64,000 bases of DNA, from positions 6,882,001-6,946,000 of the forward strand of contig NZ_CP098740.1 of assembly GCF_026167665.1 (NCBI RefSeq), given 5' to 3'. Below are positions 44,775-54,611 of this stretch, one piece after another. The notes beneath the pieces were generated by a model. That model was given only the letters and a program-made list of their open reading frames with translations. It did no database searches and was not told where the DNA came from. Source of the DNA: Streptomyces drozdowiczii (GTDB lineage Bacteria > Actinomycetota > Actinomycetes > Streptomycetales > Streptomycetaceae). Position 1 is the first letter of the stretch. Each line of letters opens with the position of its first letter. Made by a program: the position numbers and the translations under genes.

Positions 44775-44785
44775 TCAAGCAGCTC

Positions 44786-45151
44786 TCAGGGACCGGTGCG
44801 ACGGGCCTCCCGAAGGTAGGTGTCCAGAGCCGCCTGCTGATCGCTGAGAGCGGCGATGTGCGCCGCGAGCCGATCCCGATAGTCCTGCACCTCGTGCAGG
44901 AACTCCGCGCACACCGCCTTGGGCCCGTCGGCGGTTCCGTCGGTGAGGCCCGGCAGGACTTCCCTGATCAACCGCACCGGCAGCCCGGACTCCAGCAGCG
45001 ACCGTATGACGAGCACCCGGTCGATCGTGGACCGGCAGTAGTCGCGGAACCCGTTGCTGAACCGTCCGGGGACGATCAGGCCCTCGTCCTCGTAGTGCCG
45101 CAGCGACCGCGCACTCACCCCGCTGGCTCTGGAAGCCTCGCTGATCTTCAT
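44786..45151 (-). CDS. MerR-family regulator
   Basis: A 121-residue regulator: MKISEASRASGVSARSLRHY, YEDEGLIVPGRFSNGFRDY, then VLVIRSLLESGLPVRLIREV and a dimerisation helix (EVQDYRDRLAAHIAALSDQQ). Short effector part, so it senses a small ligand or covalent modification. No cysteine cluster. It lies just upstream of a quinone oxidoreductase with a MerR-type operator between them, a common redox or electrophile response pair. Confidence 0.87.
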   Translation of the reverse strand: MKISEASRASGVSARSLRHYEDEGLIVPGRFSNGFRDYCRSTIDRVLVIRSLLESGLPVRLIREVLPGLTDGTADGPKAVCAEFLHEVQDYRDRLAAHIAALSDQQAALDTYLREARRTGP

Positions 45152-45288
45152 GCCTACAGCCAACGTCCGGCCGCACCGCGATCTTCCGGCAACTCGCTGC
45201 CGCGGGCGGCGAAATTGGGCTGCGTGCGCCTTTGCGGCTTCGCATACTGGCGGTCTCCGACCCCCGAAATTCGAAGGAACGTTCCCGC

Positions 45289-46350
45289 GTGCAGGCTGCC
45301 GTCACCGTCACTCCCGCTCAGATTCCCGAACTGCTGCTGGGCCTCGCCACCGTGCGGCCCGTGTTCCTGTGGGGTGCGCCCGGGATCGGCAAGTCGTCGC
45401 TCGTACGGAAGTTCGCCGAGTCCCTGGGGCTGGAGTGCGTCAGCCTCCTCGGGACGCAGCTCGCGCCGGAGGATCTGATCGGGGTGCCCCAGATCCGTGA
45501 CGGGCGGTCCGTGTTCTGCCCGCCGGAGTCCATCGCCCGGGACGAGCCGTACTGCCTGTTCCTGGACGAGCTCAACGCGGCGACGCCCGATGTGCAGAAG
45601 GCCTTCTACTCGCTGATCCTGGACCGGCGCATCGGGTCGTACGAGCTGCCCGCCGGTTCGATCGTCATCGGGGCCGGCAACCGTGCCACGGACAACGCGC
45701 TGGCGCGGCCCATCGCCTCCGCCCTGGTCAACCGGCTCACCCATGTCCACCTCCGGGCCTCGGCGGCGGACTGGCTGGTGTGGGCGGGCGAGAACGGGGT
45801 CCATCCGTGGGTGACGGACTACCTCGTGGACCGCCCCGACCACCTGTGGTCGCAGCCGCCCAAGACCGAGGAGCCGTTCTCCACGCCCCGGTCCTGGCAC
45901 ATGCTCTCGGACGCCCTGCACTCCTTCGGGCCGGAGATCGACGAGGAGACCCTGAAGGTCGTGGTGCACGGCACGCTGACGCCCGCTCATGCCGTCTCGT
46001 TCTGCGGTTACGCGAAGATCGTCCGTCACGCCTTCGGCATCGAGGCGATCCTCAAGGGCGACGCCTCGTGGCCGGGGCGGCCCGAGGACCGCGACCTGCT
46101 CTACTACCTCGCCGACGCGTTCCGGGGGCGCCTGGTCAAGGAGCTGCCGCGCCGGAAGGAGCACGTCTCGCCGTCGCTGCGGCAGACCGCCTACCGGGCC
46201 AAGTCGCTGCTCGTGCAGCTCGCCGAGATCTCGGTGGAGGTGGCGCAGACCGTCATCGCGGACGACGCCGACGGGCTGCCCGTGCTGCCCGCATGGTTCC
46301 TCGTGGACGCCGCGCGGGACATGCCCCGGCTGGTCGAGGCCCGGCGGTGA
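45289..46350 (+). CDS. MoxR-type AAA ATPase
   Basis: A 353-residue AAA protein. Walker A is FLWGAPGIGKSSLVRKFAES, Walker B is YCLFLDELNAATPDVQKAF, sensor 1 is IVIGAGNRATDNA and an arginine-finger region follows (ASALVNRLTHVHL). It belongs to the MoxR group that partners with VWA proteins and acts as a chaperone or metal-insertion ATPase. GTG at 45289 is the likely start; the frame is open to 45232. The next gene overlaps its stop by four bases. Confidence 0.87.
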   Translation: MQAAVTVTPAQIPELLLGLATVRPVFLWGAPGIGKSSLVRKFAESLGLECVSLLGTQLAPEDLIGVPQIRDGRSVFCPPESIARDEPYCLFLDELNAATPDVQKAFYSLILDRRIGSYELPAGSIVIGAGNRATDNALARPIASALVNRLTHVHLRASAADWLVWAGENGVHPWVTDYLVDRPDHLWSQPPKTEEPFSTPRSWHMLSDALHSFGPEIDEETLKVVVHGTLTPAHAVSFCGYAKIVRHAFGIEAILKGDASWPGRPEDRDLLYYLADAFRGRLVKELPRRKEHVSPSLRQTAYRAKSLLVQLAEISVEVAQTVIADDADGLPVLPAWFLVDAARDMPRLVEARR

Positions 46351-48166
46351 GCGGGTCCGGCAAGCGCGGGGGCGGTGCGAAGAACACGGTCGATCCGGCC
46401 ACCGAGGCATTCGCCGCCGGGCTCGCGCTCGTCAAGCGCAACCCGGCGTTCGCGGCCGTCGAGGCGTCCGTGTGCCGCCAGGACAAGTGCGCGGTGACGC
46501 CGGCCGGAGGTCTGGCCGCCGTCACCTCGAACGGCGCCATCCACGTACACCCCACCAAACGGGCCGATCCGGCGGAGTGGGCGTGGGTGCTCGCCCACTG
46601 TCTGCTGCACCTCGGTTTCGGCCATGTGCCCGCCTCGGCGGACGAGGCGCGCGAACAGCCGGACCGCTTCGACGTCGCGGCACGCTGCGCGGTCGTCAAC
46701 CGCTTCCTGGTCAGCCACCCGATGGGCCGGGCGCCCTTCGCCCTGCCGGAGTCGTTCCCGGGCGGCGACGAGGACACGCTCGCCGCGCGGTGGCGTCGCG
46801 ACGGCATCCCCGCGGGCTACGAACACTGCGGCACCGCGGGCGAGCACCCGGACCAGGTGCTCACCACCTGGAACGCCTGGAACAACTCCGCGGTCCCGGA
46901 CTGGGAGACCGCCTTCGCGCACGCGCTGACCCGCAGTGTGTCCGCCGCGATGGACGTGGCCGGCGGCCGCCGCGACCGGGTCACCGGGGAGCGCGCGCCC
47001 CAGCGGCCCTGGGACCGCGCCCTGAACTGGTTCGTCTCCTCCTACCCCCTGCTGGGCGGGCTCGCCGCGGGTCTGCGGATCGTGGCCGACGCCGAGCTGG
47101 CCCGGACGCAGGGCATCGCGATCGCGGCGGTCAGTCCGGTCGCGGGCGAGATCTACATCAACCCGCTGCGCGCGTTCACCGACGAGGAATGGCGCTTCGT
47201 CCTCGCGCACGAGATGCTGCACGCCGCGCTGCGGCACGGCGAACGCCGAGGGGGCCGGGACCCGTTCCTCTTCAACGTCGCCGCTGACTACGTGGTCAAC
47301 GACTGGCTCGTCCAGATGCGCGTCGGCGACATGCCCGAAGGGCTGCTGTACGACCCGGAGCTGCGGGGTCTGTCCGCCGAGGAGGTGTACGACCGCATCG
47401 CGCACGATCTGCGCCGCCGCCGCAGGCTCGCGACGCTGCGGGGCAAGGGCGTGGGGGACATTCTCGGCGAGCCGCTGCCGCATGCCGGTGCCCGGCCGTA
47501 CACCGATCTGGACGAGTTCTACCGGCGCGGGCTGGTGCAGGGCCTCGATCTGCACCAGTACGGGGAGCGCGGCCTCCTGCCCGCCGGGCTGATCCAGGAG
47601 ATCCGCGCCCTGTCGCACCCGCCCGTGCCGTGGGACGCGCGGTTGGCCCGTTGGTTCGACGAGTACGTTCCCCGGCCGGTGCCCGTACGCTCGTACGCGC
47701 GTCCGGCACGGCGGCAGGCGTCGACCCCCGACATTCCGCGCGCCGGGCGGTATTTCCCGCCGGAGGAGACGGCCCGCTGCACCTTCGGCGTCGTCCTGGA
47801 CACCTCCGGCTCGATGAACAGCACCCTGCTCGGCAAGGCGCTCGGCGCCATCGCCTCGTACGCCGACGCCCGCGACGTGCCCGCGGCGCGCGTCGTCTTC
47901 TGCGACGCCGCCCCTACGACGCCGGCTATCTGCCGCCCACCGAGATCGCCGGCCGGGTGCGGGTACGCGGCCGCGGCGGCACCGAACTCCAGCCGGGCGT
48001 GGACCTGTTGCAGCGGGCGGACGACTTCCCGCCGGGGGCGCCGGTGCTCGTCATCACCGACGGCTGGTGCGATGTCCTGCGCATCCGGCGCGAGCACGCC
48101 TACCTGATCCCGCAGGGCGCGTCGCTGCCGTTCACCCCGCGCGGCCCGGTGTTCCGGGTGGCCTAG
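46347..48166 (+). pseudogene. DUF2201/VWA-like metallopeptidase-domain protein, one frameshift
   Basis: About 606 codons, MoxR partner. The N-terminal domain has AFAAGLALVKRNPAFAAVEA and an HCLLHLGFGH zinc-like motif; the second has WRFVLAHEMLHAALRHGERR with HExxH. The C-terminal VWA domain starts TFGVVLDTSGSMNSTLLGKA (MIDAS DxSGS). The frame breaks at 47911-47914; one more C gives VVFCDAAPYDAGYLPPTEIA, RVRVRGRGGTELQPGVDLLQ and VLVITDGWCDVLRIRRE to the TAG at 48166. Start GTG 46347 overlaps the ATPase stop. All motifs survive, so the gene is probably functional. Confidence 0.85.
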
Positions 48167-48235
48167 GAAGGGAGCGCACCCGCTGACCCGGCTCCGCGCG
48201 TCGTGTGCGGCCGGGCGGATCGTACGCTCAGGAGC

Positions 48236-49054
48236 ATGGAGGACCACACGGCCACCGGGATCAGTGCGCGTCCGGCGCCCGCCCTGCGCGAGTACGTCGA
48301 CTCGTATGTCGGCTTCGACCTCCGCAGGCTCCCCGCGGGGGTGCATCGCGGACCGCCGAGCCGTGCGCTCACCGCGGTGGTCAGCCTGTCCGATCCTCTG
48401 GAGGTGGCGGCGGGCGTGGATGACGGGTCGCCGGTCGGCCGGTTCGGTGGTGTGGCCGGTGGTCTGATGTGCCGGTCCGTCGCGATTCATCACGACGGGC
48501 GCCAGCAGGGTGTTCAGATTGCGCTGACGCCGCTCGGGGCCCGGGCCCTCTACGGTGTGCCCGCCGCCGCGCTGGCCCATCGGCTGGTCCCGCTCGACGA
48601 GCTTCTGGGAGTGGTCGCCGTCGAGTTGGTCGAACGGCTCCGGTCGGCGCGGACCTGGGCGGCGCGCTTCGCCGTGCTGGACGAAGTGCTGCTGCGGGTC
48701 GTCGGACCTGTGCGCGGGGTGCGGCCCGAGGTGGCGGAGGCGTGGCGGCGCCTCGTCGCCGCGCGGGGGTGCGTCCGGGTGGGTGCGGTCGCCGCGGACC
48801 TCGGGTGGAGCCGTCGGCATCTCACCGAGCGGTTCCGCGGTGAGGTGGGCCTCTCGCCGAAGACCGTCGCCCGGGTCCTGCGCTTCGAGCACGCGCACGG
48901 ACTGGCGGCGGCGCGGGACCCGCTCCCCTGGGGCGAGGTGGCAGCCGCCTCCGGCTATGCCGATCAGGCCCATCTCGTACGGGACTGGCGGGAGTTCACG
49001 GGCCGGTCGCCGACGGCCTGGCGGCGTGGCGAAGTCCTCCTCGGAGCCGGGTAG
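48236..49054 (+). CDS. AraC-family transcriptional regulator
   Basis: A 272-residue regulator. An N-terminal sensing domain (ALREYVDSYVGFDLRRLPAG, RSVAIHHDGRQQGVQIALTP, LGARALYGVPAAALAHRLVP) precedes two HTH motifs: CVRVGAVAADLGWSRRHLTE with RFRGEVGLSPKTVARVLRFE, and WGEVAAASGYADQAHLVRDW with REFTGRSPTAWRRGE. The ATG at 48236 has CAGGAG in front. The cupin gene follows after 62 bases and is a possible target. Confidence 0.87.
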   Translation: MEDHTATGISARPAPALREYVDSYVGFDLRRLPAGVHRGPPSRALTAVVSLSDPLEVAAGVDDGSPVGRFGGVAGGLMCRSVAIHHDGRQQGVQIALTPLGARALYGVPAAALAHRLVPLDELLGVVAVELVERLRSARTWAARFAVLDEVLLRVVGPVRGVRPEVAEAWRRLVAARGCVRVGAVAADLGWSRRHLTERFRGEVGLSPKTVARVLRFEHAHGLAAARDPLPWGEVAAASGYADQAHLVRDWREFTGRSPTAWRRGEVLLGAG

Positions 49055-49116
49055 CCGCCGGCTGCTCTTCCCATTTCTTCAAGACCGTCCGTTCGCCGCC
49101 GTGGACGATCGTCGGC

Positions 49117-49566
49117 ATGAGACTCGTCGACCACGAACGCAATGCTCCTGCCATAGACCTGCGGACCACACCCGTGCACCTCGGGCTGGGATCGAGCGCG
49201 AAACCCGTCGAGGGATTCGCCTGGGATCCGGAGGTGCTTCACGCCTACGGCGCCGCGGTCGCGGCGGACGGCGCCGAGGGCCGGATCGTGATGATCTTCG
49301 AAAGCGACGGACGGGGTGAGCACTGGGAGAGCCATCCGGCCGGCGACGAGCTGGTCATCTGCCTCGGCGGGTCCGTCACGATCACGCGCGACGTGGACGG
49401 GGTGCGCGACCATGTGCGGCTCGGGCCCGGGGAGGCCACCGTCAATCCGGCCGGGGTCTGGCACACGGTCGACATGGAGGAGGCGGCGTCCGTCCTGGCG
49501 ATCACCGCGACCCTCGGCACCGACCACCGCCCCCGGACCGGCGCCGACCCGGCGGACGCGTCGTGA
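49117..49566 (+). CDS. Cupin-domain protein
   Basis: A 149-residue protein with a single cupin barrel: GEHWESHPAGDELVICLGGS is motif 1 (GxxxHxH with His/Glu metal ligands) and GEATVNPAGVWHTVDMEEAA is motif 2 (PxxxxH). It could be a small metal-dependent isomerase, dioxygenase or sensor. The SGNH hydrolase gene begins four bases before its stop, so both are translated together. Confidence 0.83.
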   Translation: MRLVDHERNAPAIDLRTTPVHLGLGSSAKPVEGFAWDPEVLHAYGAAVAADGAEGRIVMIFESDGRGEHWESHPAGDELVICLGGSVTITRDVDGVRDHVRLGPGEATVNPAGVWHTVDMEEAASVLAITATLGTDHRPRTGADPADAS

Positions 49567-50282
49567 CGACGCGCGTCGCGTGCCTCGGCGACAGCCTCAC
49601 CCGGGCGCAGTTCAGCGTCGACTACCTGGGGCCTCTGGAACGGTGCCACGCTCCGGGTGATGTGCGGCTCGCCCGCTTCGGCGTCAACGGGGACTTCGCG
49701 TACAACCTCTTGCAGCGCCTCGACGCTGTCGTGGCGGACCCGCCCGATGTGATCACCGTGTTGGTCGGGACCAACGACGCCCGTGCGAGCCTTGCCGGGT
49801 ATGCCGTCGAGCAGGCCATGAAGCGTAAGAAACTCCCCGAGCGCCCGTCGGCCAGCTGGTTCCAGCAGTGCCTGGGGGACGTCGTGGCGCGGCTGCGGGC
49901 GGAGACCGACGCGGCGATCGGTCTGCTGTCGCTGCCGGTGCTCGGCCAGCGGCTCGACGGGGCGGCGGCCCATGCCTCGCTGGCGTACAGCCGGATGATC
50001 GCGGAGGTCGCGGCCACCGGCGGGGTGGCCTATCTGCCGCTCCACGAACGCCAGACCGAGGAGCTGCGTGAAGCGGACCCGCCGCCGGTCCCGTACCGGG
50101 AGGTGACGCCCGCGGCGGGCCTCGGTGTCCTTCTCCAGCACGCCGTGCTGCGCCGCAGCCTCGACACGATCTCGCGACGGCGGGGGCTCGTTCTCACGAC
50201 CGACCACATCCATCAGAACAGCCGTGGCGCGGGCCTGATCGCCGAGGTCATCGATGCCGGTCTGTTGGCCCGGAGCGTGTAG
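49563..50282 (+). CDS. SGNH/GDSL-type hydrolase
   Basis: A 239-residue hydrolase with the SGNH blocks: ACLGDSLTRAQF (block I, catalytic Ser), RFGVNGDFAYNLL (block II Gly), ITVLVGTNDARASL (block III Asn) and LTTDHIHQNSRGAGLIAEV (block V with Asp and His). No signal peptide, so it is cytoplasmic. GTG at 49563 overlaps the cupin stop as GTGA. Likely an esterase or deacetylase; substrate unknown. Confidence 0.87.
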   Translation: MTTRVACLGDSLTRAQFSVDYLGPLERCHAPGDVRLARFGVNGDFAYNLLQRLDAVVADPPDVITVLVGTNDARASLAGYAVEQAMKRKKLPERPSASWFQQCLGDVVARLRAETDAAIGLLSLPVLGQRLDGAAAHASLAYSRMIAEVAATGGVAYLPLHERQTEELREADPPPVPYREVTPAAGLGVLLQHAVLRRSLDTISRRRGLVLTTDHIHQNSRGAGLIAEVIDAGLLARSV

Positions 50283-50302
50283 TCGGCGCTCCGGGCCGCG
50301 TC

Positions 50303-51724
50303 TCACGCGGTCATCCGCGCCGTCTCCTCCAGGGCGCCGATTCCGGGTGTACGGGTCAGTGCGCCGCGTACCCGGACCGGGGTGGAGCCCGCACCGCCCT
50401 GTGCGCGGAGCTTCTCCTTCCGCTCGGCGACGAGTGCCGCCAGGCGGTCCAGGCCCGTGGCGATGCGGTCCGGGTCCAGGACGCTGAAGGAGAGGCGGAG
50501 TTGCTGGTGGCCGCCGCGGCCTCCGTAGAAGTGGTGCATGGGGGTCCAGAGGACTCCGAAGGCGCGGGCGGAGTGTTCGAGGGTCTCCTCGTCGGCGGTG
50601 AAGGGGACCGTGAGGACGGTGAACATTCCGCCGCGCGGGGTGGTCCAGGTGACGGTGGGGTCGTCGCCGAAGCGTTGTTCCAGGCCGTCGAGTACGGCGG
50701 TGAGGTTGCGCCGGTAGACGGCCCTTTCGCGTTCCGTGGCGCGGACCAGGCTGCATCCGTGTTCCAGGAGGTAGCCGCCGATGACGGCCTGGGAGACCGT
50801 GGAGGTGTTGAGGGTGAGCATGCTCTTGAGCTTGGCCAGTTCGTCGGCGAGGAGGGTGCCGTCGGACATCGGCTGGTCGGCGACGACGTAGCCGACCCGG
50901 CTGCCCGCGAAGGCCGTCTTGGCGAAGGAGCCGAAGTGGAGGACGCGCCGGCTCCGGTCGAGCGACTTGAGCGTGGGCCGCCGGTCCCCGTCCGCCCCGA
51001 AGAACGCGTACGGGTTGTCCTCCAGGAGGAGCAGGTCCTCGCGGTCGGCGATCTCCAGGAGTCGCCGGCGGCGCTCCTCGGGGAGGGTCGCGCCGCTCGG
51101 GTTCGCGAAGTCGGGGACGATGTAGCAGGCGCGGGGCCGCAGTCCCCGGGCGCGCAGCAGCCGGACCCGGGTGACGAGGTCGTCCGGGTCGATGCCGTCG
51201 GCGTCCTCGCGGACACCGTGGACGGGCAGGTCGACCAGCCGGGCCGCGCCGAGGAATCCGACGTACGCGGGGAGCGCCGCGAGCACGACGTCCTGCGGGC
51301 CCCGGCGCAGGGCGCGCAGGGCGAGGACCATCGCCTCCTGGCAGCCGGTGGTGACGAGGACCGCTTCCGGGTCCACGGTGATGTGCTCGTCCTGTTCCAG
51401 CTGGCGGGCGATGAGGTGGTGGATGAAGCCCTTGGTGCGGCCGTACTGGAAGAGGGTGCGGTTGATCTCGGCGGGGGTGCGGTGCTGGTCCTGCTCCAGG
51501 TGGCGTTGGAAGCGGCGGAGCCACCGGGGCAGCGACTCGGCGTCGTAGAAGGCCTCGTAGGGGCGTCCGGCGGCGAACGACAGGGCGTCGGGGAAGCGTC
51601 CGGCGATGTCGTTGAGCGTGGTCATGGACGTCAGGACGGGGTCGTCCACCGAGGGGTGCAGGTCCGTCCGGTCCAGCGGGGGCATCGCCGTCCCCGGTCG
51701 GCCCAGCGGTGGTTCGGTGTCCAT
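50303..51724 (-). CDS. PLP-dependent class I/II aminotransferase
   Basis: A 473-residue transaminase: GRFPDALSFAAGRPYEAFYD, LFQYGRTKGFIHHLIARQLE, VLVTTGCQEAMVLALRALRR, ACYIVPDFANPSGATLPEER (the N-P-S-G and substrate Tyr/Asp area), LLLLEDNPYAFFG and HFGSFAKTAFAGSRVGYVVA (PLP Lys). The C-terminus has GGMFTVLTVPF and QQLRLSFSVLD. The overall pattern recalls MocR-domain-less enzymes such as HpgT that aminate arylglyoxylates; a role in making an unusual amino acid is inferred. ATG 51724 follows AAGGGGAAGC. It is downstream of, and co-directional with, the exporter. Confidence 0.87.
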   Translation of the reverse strand: MDTEPPLGRPGTAMPPLDRTDLHPSVDDPVLTSMTTLNDIAGRFPDALSFAAGRPYEAFYDAESLPRWLRRFQRHLEQDQHRTPAEINRTLFQYGRTKGFIHHLIARQLEQDEHITVDPEAVLVTTGCQEAMVLALRALRRGPQDVVLAALPAYVGFLGAARLVDLPVHGVREDADGIDPDDLVTRVRLLRARGLRPRACYIVPDFANPSGATLPEERRRRLLEIADREDLLLLEDNPYAFFGADGDRRPTLKSLDRSRRVLHFGSFAKTAFAGSRVGYVVADQPMSDGTLLADELAKLKSMLTLNTSTVSQAVIGGYLLEHGCSLVRATERERAVYRRNLTAVLDGLEQRFGDDPTVTWTTPRGGMFTVLTVPFTADEETLEHSARAFGVLWTPMHHFYGGRGGHQQLRLSFSVLDPDRIATGLDRLAALVAERKEKLRAQGGAGSTPVRVRGALTRTPGIGALEETARMTA

Positions 51725-51767
51725 GCTTCCCCTTCCTTCGGGCGCGGGCGCGGGCGCGGGCTCGGGC

Positions 51768-53066
51768 TCAGGCGTGGTGCGGGGCCGGGACTCCGGCGGT
51801 GTCGTCGTCCGGCTCGGCCGGCCGGGTGCGGGCGCCGAACCTGGCCAGGGCGGGGCCGGTGAGCCCAAGGAGCAGCATGATGACGCCGAGGCCGATCCAG
51901 CCGAGGCTGCCGAGGCCGAGTACGACTCCGAGCAGGAAGACCGGCGAGGCGGCGCGGACCGCCGAGGACGCGGTGCCGGAGAGGCCCTGGTACTGCCCCT
52001 GGGCGTGGGCCGGCGGGAGGCCGAACTCGAAGGCGAAGGAGCCCGCGGAGTACCAGATCTCGCCGAGGGTGAGCAGCACCATGCCGGCGACGAGGGCGAG
52101 CACGGCGGCCCACGCGGACACCCCGGCCATGAGGCTGATCGCCGCGCACCCGAGCAGCAGGGCGGTTCCGGAGCGGCGCAGGGCGGTCCCTCCGTCGGTG
52201 AGGGTCTGGACCCCGCTGCCGAGCCGGACCTGAAGGAGGACCACCAGGGCGGTGTTGATGAGGAAGGCGGCGGTGACACCCCAGGTGGGGGCGTCGGTGT
52301 GGGAGACGATCCAGACCGGGATCATGATTTCGAGGACGAGGACCTGGACAGTCATCGCGCCGCCGACGAGCGCGTAGAGGACGAACGCCGTGTCCCGCAG
52401 CGCGGCCCTCCGGGTGGCGACGGCGGGCGTCCTGCCGGTGCCGGTGGCGGGGGCGGGCCGGGGCAGGGGCCGGTAGTCGGGGACCCGGAAGAGGAGGAGC
52501 AGCGCGGCGGTCTGGGCGGCGCCGAACAGGACGATGAGGACCTGGTAGGCGGTCTCGGTGCCGATCTGGATGCCGACGCCGCTGATCAGGGAGCCGAGGG
52601 CCACGCCGATGTTGGAGACCGCCCGGGACTGCGAGCGGATGGTGACGGTGTTCTCGCCGCCGACCCGGCGCAGCAGGGCGCCGACGGACGGGAAGTAGGC
52701 GGCGAAGCTGATGTTCATGCACGCGTTGACGACCAGCAGGGTCCAGAAGCCCTGGACGGCCAGGTAGGCGAGGCCGGACGCGCCGAGGCCGGCGAGCGAG
52801 CCCATGACGACCCGGCGGGGGCCGATGCGGTCGGCGAGGGTGCCGGCGGGCATGGAGGCGAGGATGGCGATCAGGCTGGACACGGTGAAGGCGAGTCCGA
52901 CCCGGGCCGTGGGGAGCCCGACGATCCGGGTGAAGTAGAGGACGCTGATCGGCATCATGATGCCGCCGCCGACCGTCCCCACGAACGACGAGGTGACGTA
53001 GACGCGTTGCGCGCCGGCTTCGGGTATGAGGCTCTTGGCGAAGGTCAACGGACTGAGTGCGGACAT
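51768..53066 (-). CDS. MFS exporter of the biosynthetic locus
   Basis: A 432-residue, 12-helix transporter: VTSSFVGTVGGGIMMPISVL, GTLADRIGPRRVVMGSLAGL (motif A), NACMNISFAAYFPSVGALLR and VRLGSGVQTLTDGGTALRRS in the second half. ATG 53066. It starts the minus-strand unit with the aminotransferase and diverges from the condensation gene over about 190 bases, so both directions may share a control region. Probable export of the product. Confidence 0.85.
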   Translation of the reverse strand: MSALSPLTFAKSLIPEAGAQRVYVTSSFVGTVGGGIMMPISVLYFTRIVGLPTARVGLAFTVSSLIAILASMPAGTLADRIGPRRVVMGSLAGLGASGLAYLAVQGFWTLLVVNACMNISFAAYFPSVGALLRRVGGENTVTIRSQSRAVSNIGVALGSLISGVGIQIGTETAYQVLIVLFGAAQTAALLLLFRVPDYRPLPRPAPATGTGRTPAVATRRAALRDTAFVLYALVGGAMTVQVLVLEIMIPVWIVSHTDAPTWGVTAAFLINTALVVLLQVRLGSGVQTLTDGGTALRRSGTALLLGCAAISLMAGVSAWAAVLALVAGMVLLTLGEIWYSAGSFAFEFGLPPAHAQGQYQGLSGTASSAVRAASPVFLLGVVLGLGSLGWIGLGVIMLLLGLTGPALARFGARTRPAEPDDDTAGVPAPHHA

Positions 53067-53259
53067 GGCCTGCCTTCTGTCGCCCGTGGGTCGGTCTTCC
53101 GTGACGGCTCTGGTGGACGGCCAACCTAGGACCGGTCCGGTGGCCGGGCATCTCCTTGCGTGCGCGGCCCGGAAGGGGCCGCGCGTACGGGCAAGCTCGG
53201 AGTTGTCCGGCTTCTCGCGGGGCGCCTAGCTTCACCGTTCCGATGAGGAGGCGTTGCCC

Positions 53260-54611
53260 ATGCCAGACGTCGAGGAAGCCGCCCGCTATCCGCTCTCCGC
53301 CCAGCTGGCCATGTGCTGCGCCAACGAGCGCGACGGCTTCGACATGTCGAAGTTCATCGCCGTGATGGCGTTGCGGATACGGGGCCCCGTGGACTCCTCC
53401 GCGCTGCGCGGGGCGCTGGACGACCTGGTGGTCCGGCACGAGTCGCTGCGTACGGTCCTGGCCTGCGGCTGCGACGACGGCGGCGAGGCGTACCAGTCGG
53501 TGCTGCCGCCGGTCCCGGTGCCGTTCACCGAACAGGTGCTGGTGCCCGGGCCCGGTGAGTCGCGGGAGGACGCGGCCGAGGAGCTGCTCGTCAAGCTGCA
53601 CGCGGAGTCCATGCCGCGTACGGAGACTCCGCTGCTCAGGGCGGTGCTGTACCGGTTCGACGACCGGGACGCGGTGCTGACGGTCCTGTCGTCGCACCTC
53701 GCGGTCGACGCCTGGTCCGCCGGCATCCTGCGCCGCGATCTGGCCGCCTGCTACCGGGCCCGGGTGCGCGGCGAGGCGCCGGAACTGCCGCCGGTCCGGA
53801 GTTACGGGGAGTACGCGGCGCAGCAGCAGGAGGGGCTGGCCGGGGAGAGGGCGCGGGCCGTCCGCGACTTCTGGAAGGCGGAGCTGGCGGGCGGTCGGAT
53901 CTTCGCGCCGGCCGCCGAGGAGGTCGGGAGCGCCGACCGGGGCGGGGCCGTGTACGGGAACGCCGTGTTCGACCTCGACGAGCGGGAGATGGGCGCCGTC
54001 CGCGCGGTGGCCCGGAGTGTGCGCGGCACGCCGTGGCATGTGCTGGTCGCGGCGGGCGTGCTGCTCGCGGCCCGGGTCACCGGGGTGCCGGACGCGGCGC
54101 TGATGACCAACACGGCCGCCCGCGACGACCGGTCCTTCTACGACACAGTGGGGTTCTTCGCGGACGTGCTGCCGCTCCGGGTGGACCTGAGCGGCTGTGT
54201 CACCTACCGGGACGTGCTGCTGAGCGCCCGCCGGGCCTGTCTGGACGCGTCCCGGCACCCCTTGCCGCACCGGGTGCTGGAGCAGGACAACCCGGACTTC
54301 ATGCAGCCGCGCGCGCAGCCGGAGAACATGATGTTCCTCTTCAACTACGCCCGGGCCGTCGTCGGGGACGACGACATCCAGTTCGCCGGGCGGGTCGAGC
54401 AGGTCACGATGCGGCACGAGATGCCGCTCGACCGGGGCGGGTTCTGCATCTGGGCGATGTGGGACACGCCGTCCGGCGGTCTGCGCGGCTGTTTCGAGTA
54501 CGCCCCGAGCGGTTGCGGAGCGGTACGGCCGAGCGCTGGACCGCCGACTTCGCCGCCCTGGTCTCCCACCTCGCCACCCACCCCGATCAACCCTGGAGGG
54601 ATGAAACGTGA
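53260..54611 (+). pseudogene. Free-standing NRPS condensation-domain protein, one late frameshift
   Basis: About 450 codons. YPLSAQLAMCCANERDGFDM is the first core motif, SALRGALDDLVVRHESLRTV the second, VLSSHLAVDAWSAGILRRDL holds the active-site motif (HHxxxDG read as SHLAVDA, the catalytic second His kept), and YDTVGFFADVLPLRVDL the fifth (G-F-F-x-N with Ala for Asn). The frame breaks at the C run 54504-54507; one more C gives FEYAPERLRSGTAERWTADF and ends at a TGA overlapping the carrier gene start. ATG 53260 has GAGGAGG 9 bases upstream. The enzyme probably joins amine or alcohol acceptors to the carrier-bound acyl group. Confidence 0.82.
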
